The notes under the pieces were generated by a model that did no database searches, was not told the origin of the DNA, and saw only the letters and a list, made by a program, of their open reading frames with translations. From assembly GCA_963556145.1 (NCBI GenBank), contig OY744465.1, positions 3,224,001 to 3,288,000 on the forward strand: a stretch of 64,000 bases of DNA. The letters are read 5' to 3'. A program made the position numbers and the translations under genes. Origin of the DNA: Hygrocybe punicea (taxonomy: Eukaryota; Basidiomycota; Agaricomycetes; Agaricales; Hygrophoraceae). Below, in pieces: positions 32,847 through 44,017 of this stretch. Numbering within the stretch: the stretch's first letter is position 1; every line of letters begins with the position of its first letter.

Positions 32847-33860
32847 TTAATGGGACTTGTAATTGGGTATCATGGCCTTGAGAGCATTGATCTGGCAATG
32901 GCATACTACAGGTTGAGAGAGATTCTCATAATGGTTTGATGGTTGCTTGATTTCTTCTCCAAGATTGCCAATAGTCTGCTCAATTCTCCACTGTGTGATA
33001 AACTTGTGGTCCAACACAAGTAACTTTGGGTGCAAGATGAGGAAGAGCATGGATACTGGGATGACAGAAATGAATGTATGAAGTTTTATGTTGGTAGTAC
33101 AAGAGCTCGAAGTCTTGATAGTATTCAAGAACAAGGTGGTGTGCACTCATGTAATATCTCTAACACCTTTGATACCTTTGATGATCTTCTGACACATTGC
33201 AATTAGTCAATGGAATGGGTAACCCATGGGTACAACTGAGTGTACCTGTACCCATACCTGTAAATACCCATACCCACTATCATGGGTATGGGTTGTGGGT
33301 ATATGCATAGGTTACTGTTCACTCACCTGTTGTGAGGTGACCTCCAAGGGGTTGGTGTTAGTGTGGGTGTGGATGTGGGCCTGGGCACTGGTGCTGGCAT
33401 GGGGATGGGTATTATTGGGGCCATGGGTCTGGTGGACCATGTGTGTTAGTATTTGTAGTTACAGGTAAAACAGAACTTACCCTTTGCAGCAGGGGTGGGT
33501 GTACCATCACCCACTGCTCCGTTGCTTTCATGTGGGCATGTGCAGTCCCAATCATATATAAGCCATGCAATTTCTTTCAACAAACTGCCCCTATGGCCAT
33601 AAATCAATAGTAATGTAGTTAATATTAATTTATATATGTTAATTTCTACTGAAGTCTGCACCCATGAGAAACCCATGTGCCTGTAGGTATGGGTATGATG
33701 GGTCAAGGGTACCAATTTGCAACCCATACCCATACCCACATGTACCTGTGGAAAACAACTGCATGAGAACATGTACCCGTGATATTCACTAATTGCAATG
33801 ACCTTTGATATATTGCGCATGATATCACAATACTTGGTATGATACATGTGATACTGTGGA
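32847..33860 (-). pseudogene. Plavaka-type transposase C-terminus, split by a MITE
   Basis: Minus-strand frame 33146-32847 reads FISVIPVSMLFLILHPKLL, VLDHKFITQWRIEQTIGNLG and INALKAMIPN, the very characteristic tail of Plavaka transposases of agaricomycetes. Removing the MITE at 33204-33791 joins it to an upstream frame around 33840-33800 (IMRNISKVIAI then VCQKIIKGIKGV). The rest of the transposase is absent. Confidence 0.65.
33204..33791. mobile_element. 588-bp MITE, TAGT(C/G)AAT ends
   Basis: Ends TAGTCAATGGAATGGGTA and TATTCACTA with 8-bp duplication ATTGCAAT (33196-33203, 33792-33799). Subterminal TACCCATGGGT-like and TACCCATACCC motifs are shared with the 6.6-kb element, so it may be a small relative of it. 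No coding region. Confidence 0.8.
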
Positions 33861-34122
33861 ACCCTTCAAGTTCAATTACCAGTCACTGACACCCTCCAAC
33901 ATCAATTATAACCCTCATACCCCCAAAACCAACTCTGCTGTTCTTCCTCATTGACCTCACCTACAAAATTCACCAGCCAAGTTGAGGCAACACTACCCCA
34001 CTTGATTGGGAGTCTGAATGAACAGCCAAGAAATATTTATTGTAAAGTCCTACTTAAAAGTGTTCATAAAACACCTAATCCAGGTCTCAAATTGACAGGT
34101 AACTTTCATTTACCTGAACAAA

Positions 34123-36207
34123 TTATTTATTCATAACTCCCAAGTCATCTGTTTTGGCAATCTCAACTCTCAAATTGTCTTCCAACAGCCCATTACCTTT
34201 CCCTTCAAATATTAATGTTGAACATAAACCCTTGGCCACACTAGATGGATTGATGGCTACAGTTTTGTGGATGGTCTGATTTTCAGGGGAATAGGATAAA
34301 GCAAGCCATGATGAAGCAGAGAGGGAACAAACTTTAGAAAAGTGCTTTAGCTTGCTTGGCACTATCAGTATGTCAGGGGCAGAATCATCATCCACATCAC
34401 CAAGTCTGAGAGCTTTGCTATGAGATATGTCCAGGTTGATATCATGTGCAAGGTCATCAGGGACTGGGAATAATGGGTAGAAACTGTAGAAGAGATAAGT
34501 ATCAGATACTTAACAAGATAAAAGTCTGCACACCTTCTCTGCTCAAGAAGATGCCGACAAAGATTGGCCATGGCATCATTACCCAAGTCATCAGATTTTG
34601 GTTCCACATCTTCTCCCTTTTGAAAGAACTCCTGTTTTCTAAGATGGAACAGCACATCGACGCTGGTAACGGCGAAAGTTATGCCATTGACGGTGAATTG
34701 ACAAGGGTTGGGTAGCAGGTGAATTCTCTGGGCCACCAGGTAAGTGTTGAGTGGGTGAAACCAATTAGGTGGGAATACTAACAGGGTCTGAGGACCATTC
34801 CACGCCAAATTCGCATTGTGGGAAAACTGCATGATCACTTATGATATCCCGGACACTGGGGACAAGAAGGACAATGCTGCTCGGAGAGACATTCAGAAAG
34901 GCATGTAAATTCTCGATAAATTGCTCTCGGAATAGTGGCCCTGCGGATTTGTCGAGGTCACCATTTTTCAGTCTAGCATTGGTACAGTCAACGAAAGGCC
35001 CCATCTACATCAGGGACATCAGTGATGCCCACCGAACAAAAATGGTAGATACCAGCATAACCACATTAGGCGTGGCCGACAGGATACTTCCCAGCAAATT
35101 ATGCCAAGGCTGGTACTTCAAATCATTACCAGACGTGTATGGTCCGCTAGCGATGCACATGGAGAATGCAGTAGAGTTTTCTGGGGTGACTCTCGTTCCA
35201 CCTGATGTGCGTGATGATCTCGGTAAAGGTAACTGATCCATATTAGCCCGAACCAAGAACAAAATGGGACGAGAATTGCTCACGACCAATACCTCACTAG
35301 CCAGGAACCAGCCGCCACCGCCATTTTTACCACGCAGGGCAACTATCGCTCCCGGGAAAATTCCGATGCCTCCCGCACCTTTCGATCCTCCTCTAATTTT
35401 CACCTCAGGTGAAAAGCGAAGTGGGACTCTAGCACCAGATCCCATCATTCGGGAGGACTCAAGTAGAAGAGAGGCCTCATTCAATTTCGTGCTAGAAGCG
35501 GAATCCATCGATATTCTTCCGACGACGGTGATGGTGTCCTTCAATAGAGGTAATCTTAGGATGCACACGATGTGATCGAACCCAGGATAACTTCGTACCT
35601 CTGAAAAAGTGGCTGGATCCCCAAACTCCGATATTTGGTAGTGGTCCCGCACAATCTCTGCCACTTCGTCGATACGATCATCGAGGACTAGTGTTGAGAG
35701 ATCAGATTCGAAATCTATGAACGAACCTGACAGCAATACCTTCACTACGCTCAGAAATCCTCTCAAACATATATTTCACTGTGAATGGGCCAGACAGGCT
35801 GTGGTAATCTACCCGGGCCTGATCACTGACTTGTAATCCCATTGGTTGTGCACCGAGTCGACCCAGGATTCCAGAGGATTTTTGTCGAGGCCGCTGCTTT
35901 CCATTGTTTTTCAAAGTGAAGTTTCGTTGAAGGTGAGCCTTCAACGCCAGGACAGAGTCCATACTGAGGTCCGAAAGGGAGGATGTACTTCTATTGTTGT
36001 AATTGAATGCTTCCCATTTATAGAACAAATCATTGGCGGATAAGTTGAACATCACACATAGTAGTTCGCCTGGGTGTGCAATGTTGAAGTGTGGCGTGCA
36101 CCTCCTAGACCAAAAAAAAACGCACATTCTCTTATCAATCTTTGGTCCGAAGTAACAACGTTTCCGAAGGCCTCAATGAGGTCTTGACCGAGTTTCGTAT
36201 TGTTCAT
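34123..36207 (-). CDS. POLA2: DNA polymerase alpha subunit B (Pol12/POLA2)
   Basis: Nine exons: 36207-36126, 36069-35740, 35687-35599, 35538-35284, 35232-35053, 35004-34783, 34727-34534, 34483-34333, 34275-34123. All eight introns are GT-AG, 48-60 nt, and keep the frame; 551 residues. An N-terminal helical domain (QRLIRECELLCVMFNLSA) leads to YMFERISERSEVLDDRIDE, then the OB-fold region (TVVGRISMDS, FPGAIVALRG), then the inactive phosphoesterase fold: CIASGPYT, MGPFVDCTNARL, VPSVRDIISD, VFPQCEF, NGITFAVTSVDVLFHL and DILIVPSKL. This is the non-catalytic B subunit of the primase-polymerase alpha complex that starts DNA synthesis. The human protein has 598 residues. No stops or frameshifts; the start is the first ATG in the exon that fits the family. 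Confidence 0.93.
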
Positions 36208-36635
36208 GACAAACCTTTGACCAGAGGATGTGAGGTGAGCAAACCAGAAATAAAATGTTGAACAAGTTGGAAGTTTCCCACGAAACCTGTGAGGTTCCCT
36301 GGGAGTTCGAAATTTTGTGTGCTGGTGGCACTAGCCATTTAGACAGCCTCGTACAGCACCAATGAGGATTCTCATTACTAGAGAAAATGAAAGACATTTA
36401 TTGTGGAATATGGTGCTGACTGCTAAGATATTTTATGTGGAAATGAATTATATTTGCCTCTCTCTGAGAGGGTTTTTATACTAGTTCTACTGGATGTTTC
36501 CTGTATTAAGTAGAATAACTGGTGTGCCTGAGCATTATTCATCAGGCAGGTTTGTTTGAGTTCTGGGGTCATGTGATGTGGATTACTAATCCTTTCTGTG
36601 ACTACACAGCCCAGACAGAATGGCTGGCCTGAGGC

Positions 36636-36746
36636 TAGTGTTGCCACGGCTCGGCTCCAAAGCCGTTAGCCATTGAGCCGAACCGGAGTTTAGCCGAGCC
36701 AAGCCATTGGACCAGCTAACGGCTCGGCAGGCTCGGCTTCGCTGTT
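36636..36746. mobile_element. Fragment of another hAT-type element end
   Basis: TAGTGTTGCCACGGCTCGG at 36636 resembles the M1/M2 ends but continues with GGCTCGG-type rather than GTTCGG-type subterminal repeats. M2 is inserted 111 nt inside it. A partner end may lie near 38158-38200 (GGATGGCTCCGAATGGCTC), but this is unclear. Confidence 0.45.
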
Positions 36747-36919
36747 TAGTGTTGCCGAAGTTCGGTTCGGTCCGGTTTTTCGCTATTTTTGAAAAACCGG
36801 AACCAGAACTGATGGTTCGGTTCAGCGAAATGCCAAACCCGAACTGGAACCGTGTCGAACGGTTTCACGGCGTTCGGTCTGCGTTCAAACACGGTTCGAA
36901 CCGCGAACCCACCTCCAAA

Positions 36920-37282
36920 TACCTCGCGCAGGCCAGACGCGCGTCAATTGATGCGGCTGTCACCCTCACGAGGTAGATGGGGGGGCTCCGTCTGTTTTTG
37001 CGAGGTTGGGTTGGGGCCAGGCACTTCCCATGGGCGTCCGCGCGTGCTACCTACCTCACGAAGAACGGGGACGTGTCAATTGACACGCTCCGTCTGTTTT
37101 CGCGAGGTTGGATGGGGCCGGGGACTTTCCATGGGCGTCCGTGCGTGCTGACGACCTCGCGAAGAACGGGGCACATCAATTGACGCGCTCCGTCTGTTTT
37201 CGCGAGGTTGGATGGGGCTGGGGACTTCCTATGGGCGTCCACACATCAATTGACGCGGCTAGGGCGTGTTCGTGAGGTGGGT
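36920..37282. repeat. CCTCGCGA palindrome modules in M2, tandem
   Basis: Full modules at about 36920-36975, 37052-37108 and 37153-37208 plus a partial one at 37245-37282. Each has a TCAATTGA centre. The second and third share GGGGACTTTCC- and ATGGGCGTCC-type spacers, giving a tandem period near 100 bp. Confidence 0.8.
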
Positions 37283-37362
37283 CTTCATCGTCGCCTCGTC
37301 CATTCCCCTCGTTAGCCGATGTCGTTGGGACTGGATTTGGGGGACGTACCTGGCTGCTGCCG

Positions 37363-37462
37363 CCGGTGTTGCCCTGCTGCTGCTGCTGCTGCTGCTGCCG
37401 TTGCCGCTGCCGCCGCTGCTGCTGCTGCTGTTGCCGTTGCCGCTGCCGCTGCTGCTGTTGCC

Positions 37463-37500
<38 letters not shown>

Positions 37501-37720
37501 GGCCGTTGCCGCTGCGCTGCTGCTGCTGCTGCTGCTGCTGCCGTTGCCACTGCTGCTGTTGCCGTTGCCACTGCTGCTGCTGCTGTTGCCGTTGCCGTTG
37601 CTGCTGCTGCTGCTGTTGTTGCGGTCATTTGGCCGTCGTCGTCGTCGTCGTCGTCGTCGGGGTAGTGGTATGTGGTGTTGCCACTGCCGTTGCTGCTGCT
37701 GCCGCTGCTGCCATCGATTC
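37363..37720. repeat. GCT/GTT/GTC triplet array
   Basis: Imperfect CTG, TTG and CCG triplets, with a pure GTC run near 37635-37660. Open in most frames, so the many long frames are artefacts of the repeat. Confidence 0.9.
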
Positions 37721-38319
37721 ACTCCGACTCGCGTTGGAATGTGAGGGAGGTTGTTGGGTGGAGTTGACCGCGGGCACCTTCTTTATGCGGTCAAGGTGGG
37801 CCACGGGGGGCTGTTCTATATAATAAAATGTCAGTAAAATATAGTATGAGGCCGTTACTTACCGTGGTTGTTGAGTAACGTTCAAGTTAGTGTTTCGCGC
37901 GAGTATGTTTAAGGTCACATGACTTAAGTTTACGTGACTGCATAGAAAAAAATGTGAAAAATTAAGTATCTAAATGAGTATCTACGTAGGTAACTATACA
38001 TTAGGGTTCGCGGTTTGAACCGCGTTTGAATGCGGTTTGAACCGCATGTCAGTGCCAGAACCGCAAACTGAACCAGAACCGAACTTCCGGTTCGGTTCGC
38101 GGTTCAAACCGGGTTCGGATCGGTTCCGAACCGAACTTCGGCATCACTATCGCTGTTAAGCCATTTTTGGATGGCTCCGAATGGCTCAAACCAATGAATA
38201 TGTCCAAATTAGGCAATCAAATGACGTGTCTTGTTTTTATCATCGTCTCCCTCCCTCTTTGCCAGCAGTGCCATCCTTAAGCCTGTGGATTTGAAATCCT
38301 GGGCTCGTATTATTCTCTC

Positions 38320-39690
38320 ATCTCTCCACTTCCTTCTGTGTCAACTCTTTCCACCGCATTTCTCGATATCCAACACCAATCTTATGTCCCTGCCCTCAAA
38401 GTCACCTGGGCTTGCGATGTCCTCTTCCTCGTTGATCACCTACAGCAAAACACCTCCCCAGACAACCCAATCGGCCCCGCTTACATCCTCGATCCACAGC
38501 TCGCCTGTCTCGTCCAGATCGCAATACCCCTCGTCCTCAACATTGCAAACCTTCAACCCCTTCCAAATACAATCCCCCGTCACGGAGCAGAGGCTATTTA
38601 CCTCAGGGCAACATTTGCTGCTTCAGGCGCATATCCCGATTTTGTTCAAATATCAACCCAAGATCCACTTTTCGAGACTTCGAGCTCGCATTCTGGCTGT
38701 CTGCCCAACCAGCAACACCCCCTTTTTCATCCACCAGGACAGCCCGTTCCGCGACTTTTTCGACTACCCCCGGCTAGGCTACACCCCCCGCACCTCGTTC
38801 GCGTCGAAAATGTCGGGGGGTCTCCGGCCCTCGCATTCCGCTGTCTGCCCAACCAGCAATACCCCCTTTTTCATCCCCCAGGACAGCCCGTCCCACGACT
38901 TTTTCGACCACCCCCAGCTAGGTTACACCCCCCACACCTCGTTTGAGTTGAATACGAGGGGTCGGGGGGTCTCTGGCCCTCACATTCCGCTGTCTGCCCA
39001 ACCAGCAACCCCCCCCCCCTTGTTTCATCCCCCGCCCCACCCCGTCCGGTTTTTGATCACCCCTGACCAGTGTAAACCCCCCGCACCTCGTTCGTGTGGA
39101 CAACGAGGGATCGGGGGGTCTCAGGTGCTCGCGATCCCCCCGTCTGCCCAACCCACTGCTAGATCTGGCTATTCCGCCGCGTGGTTCAGGCTCGGCAGGG
39201 ATTATGAAAACTTCAACGACATTTCTCATGCAAAGGAAAGCTTTGAAACTGGCCTCAAGCTGGCCGTAGAAAGCTGCATATATGTATGTTCCCGTGCTTC
39301 TCTCCATCCATTTCGCATCTCATTCTTTGCCAGCGCATGGGAATGGCTCACCTCATGGGCCAACTCGGCCGTCCAGCCAGCCCAGAACAAGTGGTCCCTC
39401 TTCTCCATCGTGCCGCAACATTGGCATCCCTTGATGTACCCAACTTGCTTATGTCTATGGCTTCCTCCTCTCAATTTTTGATCATGTCACAATCCCTCCA
39501 CACCTATTCAGCCCCCTCAGCCCCCCTGGATTTACTGCAATTCAAGAATCACGCAGGTATATCGAGCACGCAGCCATCCTCAACTTTGCCCTGACACAGT
39601 ACAAGCTCGGCTACTCCTATGAATTCGCTCAACCCCCTTTCCTTTCGACCCCCTGCTCAGCATGCAGTATCACAGCCTCGCTAGCCAGCA
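38320..39690 (+). pseudogene. Chitin-synthase-activator-like (Skt5/Sel1) relic
   Basis: Plus-strand pieces: WACDVLFLVDHLQQN, LACLVQIAIPLVLNIANLQ and EAIYLRATFAASGAYPDF, then after a satellite insertion RSGYSAAWFRLGRDYENFND, MGMAHLMGQLGRPASPEQV, YIEHAAILNFALTQYKLGYS and MQYHSLASQQGKI. These are the N-terminal region and Sel1 repeats of Skt5/Chs4-type activators. A likely intron lies at about 39286-39332 (GTATGT...GCCAG). Frame changes near 39440 and 39640 and the satellite at 38685-39155 make it non-functional. The C-terminal Sel1 repeats are missing. Confidence 0.65.
38685..39155 (+). repeat. Satellite block (150-bp family) inside the Skt5-like gene
   Basis: About three units (CATTCTGGCTGTCTGCCCAA, CTTTTTCGACTACCCCCGGC, CACCTCGTTCGCGTCGAAAA). 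It sits between codons for the AYPDF region and the SGYSAAWF region, which are contiguous in the family. No Helitron ends accompany it. Confidence 0.8.
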
Positions 39691-40030
39691 GGGCAAAATC
39701 CCCTCCTACGGCAATCTGTCCACCTTGTCCTCCCAAAACGGCGCCACCCTCGTCTTCTCACAGATTGTCCCAGAATTTATGGAAGATCTCTTGCATCAGC
39801 CTCATGTTGGCTGCTTTGTGGCACATGTCGACGATTGCTTCCGTGCGAGCAACGGCCAACATCTACGCGTACAATCCCAGGATGCTATGGGCTGGGTACA
39901 GCACTTGCATTAGCGCAACTCTGGTTGCAGTGGCGATCGGTGTGGGTGCAGTGCGGTCGAACGGCAGGAGCGGGATCGGTCATTCATTACTGGCCATGAG
40001 CATGAGGAACCCATGGCTTGACAGTGTTTT
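39690..40030 (+). pseudogene. Basidiomycete membrane-protein fragment
   Basis: The frame reads VFSQIVPEFMEDL, then ATANIYAYNPRMLWAGYST, a hydrophobic helix (CISATLVAVAIGVGAV) and MSMRNPWLDSV. This looks like the last extracellular part and final membrane helix of a fungal multi-pass or single-pass surface protein family of unknown function that is common in agaricomycetes. It directly follows the Skt5-like relic, so the two were joined by rearrangement. 40031-40560 holds nothing supported. Confidence 0.4.
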
Positions 40031-40852
40031 CTTGGTGAATGATGATGTGAAATGGCTGGATGAGGTGAGGGAAACAAATCTCGCCCACCACCGTCGATCA
40101 ATTCACCTCTTACAGTAGTCTTGCCCTCGAGAAACGGATCAGAGTTGGCTAGGTCAATGCGAAGAGGACGTCCGCCGACGTCTATGTTGTTGAGGTTTCA
40201 CACTGCTGATGCTGCAGTTTTGTGATCTTGATAAGCCGGTAGGTCTTTTTTTTTTGTTTGAGGAAGAAGGTTGTTTGATGTCAGACAGAATCAAAGTCTT
40301 GAGCACGACAAGAATAAATTTTTGTACCCATGAATTCACAAAAGCCAAAGCCGCAAGGCTTTCCTGACCACTGGAGGTTCTCAAATGTCGCTGAGCGGGC
40401 AAATGTGTGCCGCCCTCATTGCCGTTCATGAGCTTCTTCACTCTTTCTCTGTGTTATGCTGATTGTGAAGATGATAGTGCTCTGTCATGAGCAGGCAGGT
40501 GCCTAGATCAACATCTTATCGCCCCTGCGGCATGGTCTCTTCCCATCGTCTCAAGGGCAGACATCGGCTTCAGTGCCACTCATAACTAGCTCCTCCATAC
40601 CCCGGATTGACAGAGATGAGGGCCATTGGGACTGGCTTCATCTCCATCGGGCCCATGATGGAGGTGGCGGGATACCAGGGCCAATGCAACTATTATCATA
40701 CATGCATGAGAGAGGTGATAGGTGGATCAGGCTTGTGCTACGATTGCAACAAGGCTCTCAAGATCCTCACCGGGGCTCCCATTGCCCTCCTCGTGGCACC
40801 TGAGAGCATGAATATGAGACTGATGCGACACTCAAAATGACAACCGAGGGCG

Positions 40853-41482
40853 ATGTGGCCGGCACCTCATGGCACCCATATCCCGAGAGGAGGCGCGATC
40901 TACTGTGATGGTGATATGCCTCAACCTTCTCTGGCGCATACCGCTCTTGAGAGGGCAAATGGACTATACCCTGGCTTTGCATCGTACGTTTTGCGATGGG
41001 CTGATACTCTGCCCATCAGGGCCATCATTGTGGCTCAGAGCCCATACAACCAAGACTTCTCTCCCCAGCATTTTCGTACGACGTGCGCAAGGTGGCCCTC
41101 TCATTGCACAGGGGTGGTGTGCCGATGAGCGGTGCTCACAATCGATGGACACGTGTTGGCCGGAGTTGATCCCTTCATTTCACCTGCGATACTCCGAGAC
41201 TCGTGGGCCCTATCATCGAAGGGGGTACTCTTCGTCAATAAGTCCATCCTCCACAGAGACGATTTACTCCACTTTGAGCATAGCATCCACCAGATTGAGG
41301 CCCTCCAATCCCTCATTGTCATATCTAGGGCCATGGGGCAGAGAAGCCTCCTCCTCATAGTCAGGGCCAGCATCTGTGCAATCAACTGTGGTGATCGATA
41401 CCCCAAGACATCGTACAAGTTTGCGCGGCATCCCGCATTGATCCTGCTCTCTCGGCATCCCATTTGGGGCCCCCCTTGCTGA
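40853..41482 (+). pseudogene. Possible uracil-DNA-glycosylase-fold protein, broken
   Basis: Two plus-strand frames (40853-41128 and 41132-41482). The first has LPIRAIIVAQSPYNQD, similar in shape to the GQDPYH water-activating loop of uracil-DNA glycosylases. The second has SWALSSKGVLFVNKSIL, which could be the strand with LLLN in that fold. An upstream frame (40607-40840) may belong to the same gene. The frame changes near 41070. Not recognised at family level; the call is tentative. Confidence 0.3.
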
Positions 41483-41567
41483 CGACTGCCACCTTGGGGA
41501 TCCCGCCTTCTCAAAGGATCTCTGGAGACTCTTGTGCAGCACGCACGCTGTGACTGAGCACCCTATT

Positions 41568-41780
41568 ATGCCCCCCAAGACCCCAACAGCGCAGAGTGCA
41601 TACTGGAATCTTAAGAAGTGTGAGATGGCAGTAGCAGATGCAGAACTCGCCATCAGCAGGCAGAAGGAGAGGGTCGACTCCTTTCAGAAGGACTTGGTCC
41701 AAGCGGTGGATATGGTGAGAGAATGGAGGACTGTACCTCCTTCCCGCTCCCAAGTTGCGGAGCCTACCAAACTTCAATAA
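41568..41780 (+). CDS. Short hypothetical coiled-coil frame
   Basis: 70 codons from the ATG at 41568 (MPPKTPTAQ). The middle (NLKKCEMAVADAELAISRQ, then KERVDSFQKDLVQAVDMV) has a heptad-like pattern. No known family. It may be a fragment. 41781-42094 is empty. Confidence 0.3.
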   Translation: MPPKTPTAQSAYWNLKKCEMAVADAELAISRQKERVDSFQKDLVQAVDMVREWRTVPPSRSQVAEPTKLQ

Positions 41781-44017
41781 CTGCCGTGAGTGCCCCTTGC
41801 TGCCTCCATTTAACCTATGGTGCTAACGCAACCTGTCAGTGTCCTTCCCATAAAACTCCAACTTGAATTCCGGTTACTGATGCTCGACCACTCTCTTATG
41901 TGAGGATCACTTGTCAATTGCTATGCCTACCGAATTGCTCTTTGCTGCCCAACCTTGAGTTGTCGCAATATGAATAATGTTTCAGCAATGGTGGGGCGAG
42001 TGCTATTCTTGAGAACTGCGTCTAAAAATTGACACATGTCAAGTTGAACATGTGTACTGAACTGACTTGAACTTCCATCCACTCTTATTCTAGTATGCCT
42101 CGCCAAAGTCGTAAAGCCACTTCCAGCCAAAGAGTGCTTCCTGGTGGTGCTCTTCAAACAAGCTTTCAGGTTGAAGGTATGTGTGAAAAGTCATCTTTTG
42201 TGACCTCCAGTGTTGATCTCTCTGTAGGTTTCAGTTTAGAAGCGCATGCTGAAAAAACACCAACGAATCGACGACCAGCAAAGAAGGGGAAGGGGAAGGG
42301 GAAGGAGAAGGCTGTAGACCCCCCTGATGACATCTTCACATCAACTGGGAGTCGTTCGCAGCCCCGGCTGGATTTGCTGACATTGGCCACTGCCTCACTG
42401 GCAGTTGATGATTCCCGTACAAAATGACTGAAAGTTGCTTCGATGAAGCTTATGGATTCAAACAACGCCGCTATGAACATTCTCTTCTCTCCAGTTTCGG
42501 GTTCTCGTGATGATCCCACACCGTTTTTGCAAAGAACATTCATGACGCCAGTTCAGCCGCGAAAAGCCCTTGATCAAGTAAGTTTCCATATCTAGCATGA
42601 CATGCAGAACTGATTGTGAAGCTACAGGTACCAGAATCTCCAGAAAGTCCACTTGCACGTCATGTAAAATTCCAAATGCTGGAGCAGTCGGAATCAGAAG
42701 AAATTGACCTTGATGAAGGTCTTTCATCCGGCTCTTCACAAACCTCGTCCTCTATACAAACCTCGCGACAATCGAGTCCTTCAACAGCAGGGCAAAGCAT
42801 GCATTCATCAGTCCGAAGCCATTCACCCATAGGAAGTGCCCATTCACCTCCCCGAAGCCCAACTTCCCCACATGCCAGTCGCCACAGCCGTGTCCGCGCC
42901 ATCAGACAATTTGGTCCAGCCGGCAACAAGAAACGACATATGGCTGCTGACATTTGGACCTTCTACCATAAAGGGGAGTCAAAAAAACAATGCTGTATCT
43001 TTTGCAAGTATGTTATATCTGCAAAACTGCTATTATCATTTTTCATTCTGATAATTCTGTAAGAAATTTGCATGAAACCGACCCCAGTCATGATGTTGCA
43101 AAATTTAGTGAACGTACGGGAACTGGAGTACTACGCTGCCATTTATATGAGTACCACATCAGCAAGTGGGTGAAGGGATGTGACCAACTTGGAATTCAAA
43201 TAACGGCGAAAGGTGCCATGCCTGCCATAAATGCATTTCGGGGGCTGCGAGTGGAAACTGAAGAGATGGCTCGAAAACCATTCTCAAATGAAGCTTTTGT
43301 TGATGCGATTGTGGAATTTATTGTGGGGGATGATCAGGTAAGTGGCGAAAGGTCATCTCTATTGTTTAACTAATCCAATTGATTTTAGTCTATTAATGTT
43401 GTCAACTCACCTCAACTACAGGTGATATTTCTTCTTTTGAGAGCTGAACTCAAAGACTCCGACATCCCTGGACGCACAACCATTCATACTCGCATTCAGG
43501 AAGTATTGGATGAGCATCTGGATCAACTTGAGGACGAGATGAAAGTAAGGTTACGTGTTGACTTTGTGAATGGGTGATTTTGACAAATGGGTGTTTTCGA
43601 CAATTGGACAGAAATCTATTGGTAAAATCTTGTTCACCATGGATATGTGGTCAGATCCAAATCTGACACCATTCATGGCTGTCACGGCCCATTGGATTGA
43701 GTCGCAAACAGAAAATACCCCAAATGGTCTGCAACACATCCTCAAGCTTCGAGCTGACTTGGTGGGATTCCAATGTGTACCTGGACGTCATGATGGCAAA
43801 CATCTTGCTCATGCATTCATTCATATCCTAGACCATCTGGGGATTGCAGAAAAGGTATGAACTTGTAAATGCTGCTGGATCAATGTTAACCTTGAGATGT
43901 AGATGGGATGGGTTACGCTGGATAATGCCTCAAATAATGATACTTTCATGTTATTCTTGGAATGTGAGCTTCGGCGGAGAAAAATCAGCTTCAATTGGGT
44001 TCACCGAAGCATCAGGT

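Larger units (their letters stand above)
36747..38149. mobile_element. hAT-type non-autonomous element M2 with triplet array
   Basis: Ends TAGTGTTGCCGAAGTTCGG and CCGAACTTCGGCATCACTA, flanked by TCGCTGTT (36739-36746, 38150-38157). It contains three to four CCTCGCGA palindrome modules (36920-37282), a GCT/GTT triplet array (37363-37720) and, on the minus strand, a candidate intron 37862-37816 (GTAAGT...TATATAG) placed before the array. No transposase. Confidence 0.88.

Noticed and set aside
33204..33480. Possible interstitial telomere repeats (TACCCATACCC, GGGTAT)
   Set aside because: Unit is irregular and confined to transposon ends; fungal telomere repeats TTAGGG are not present in tandem.
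37176..37823. Leu-, Cys- and Gln-rich frames in the GCT array
   Set aside because: Same triplet artefact in the opposite orientation.
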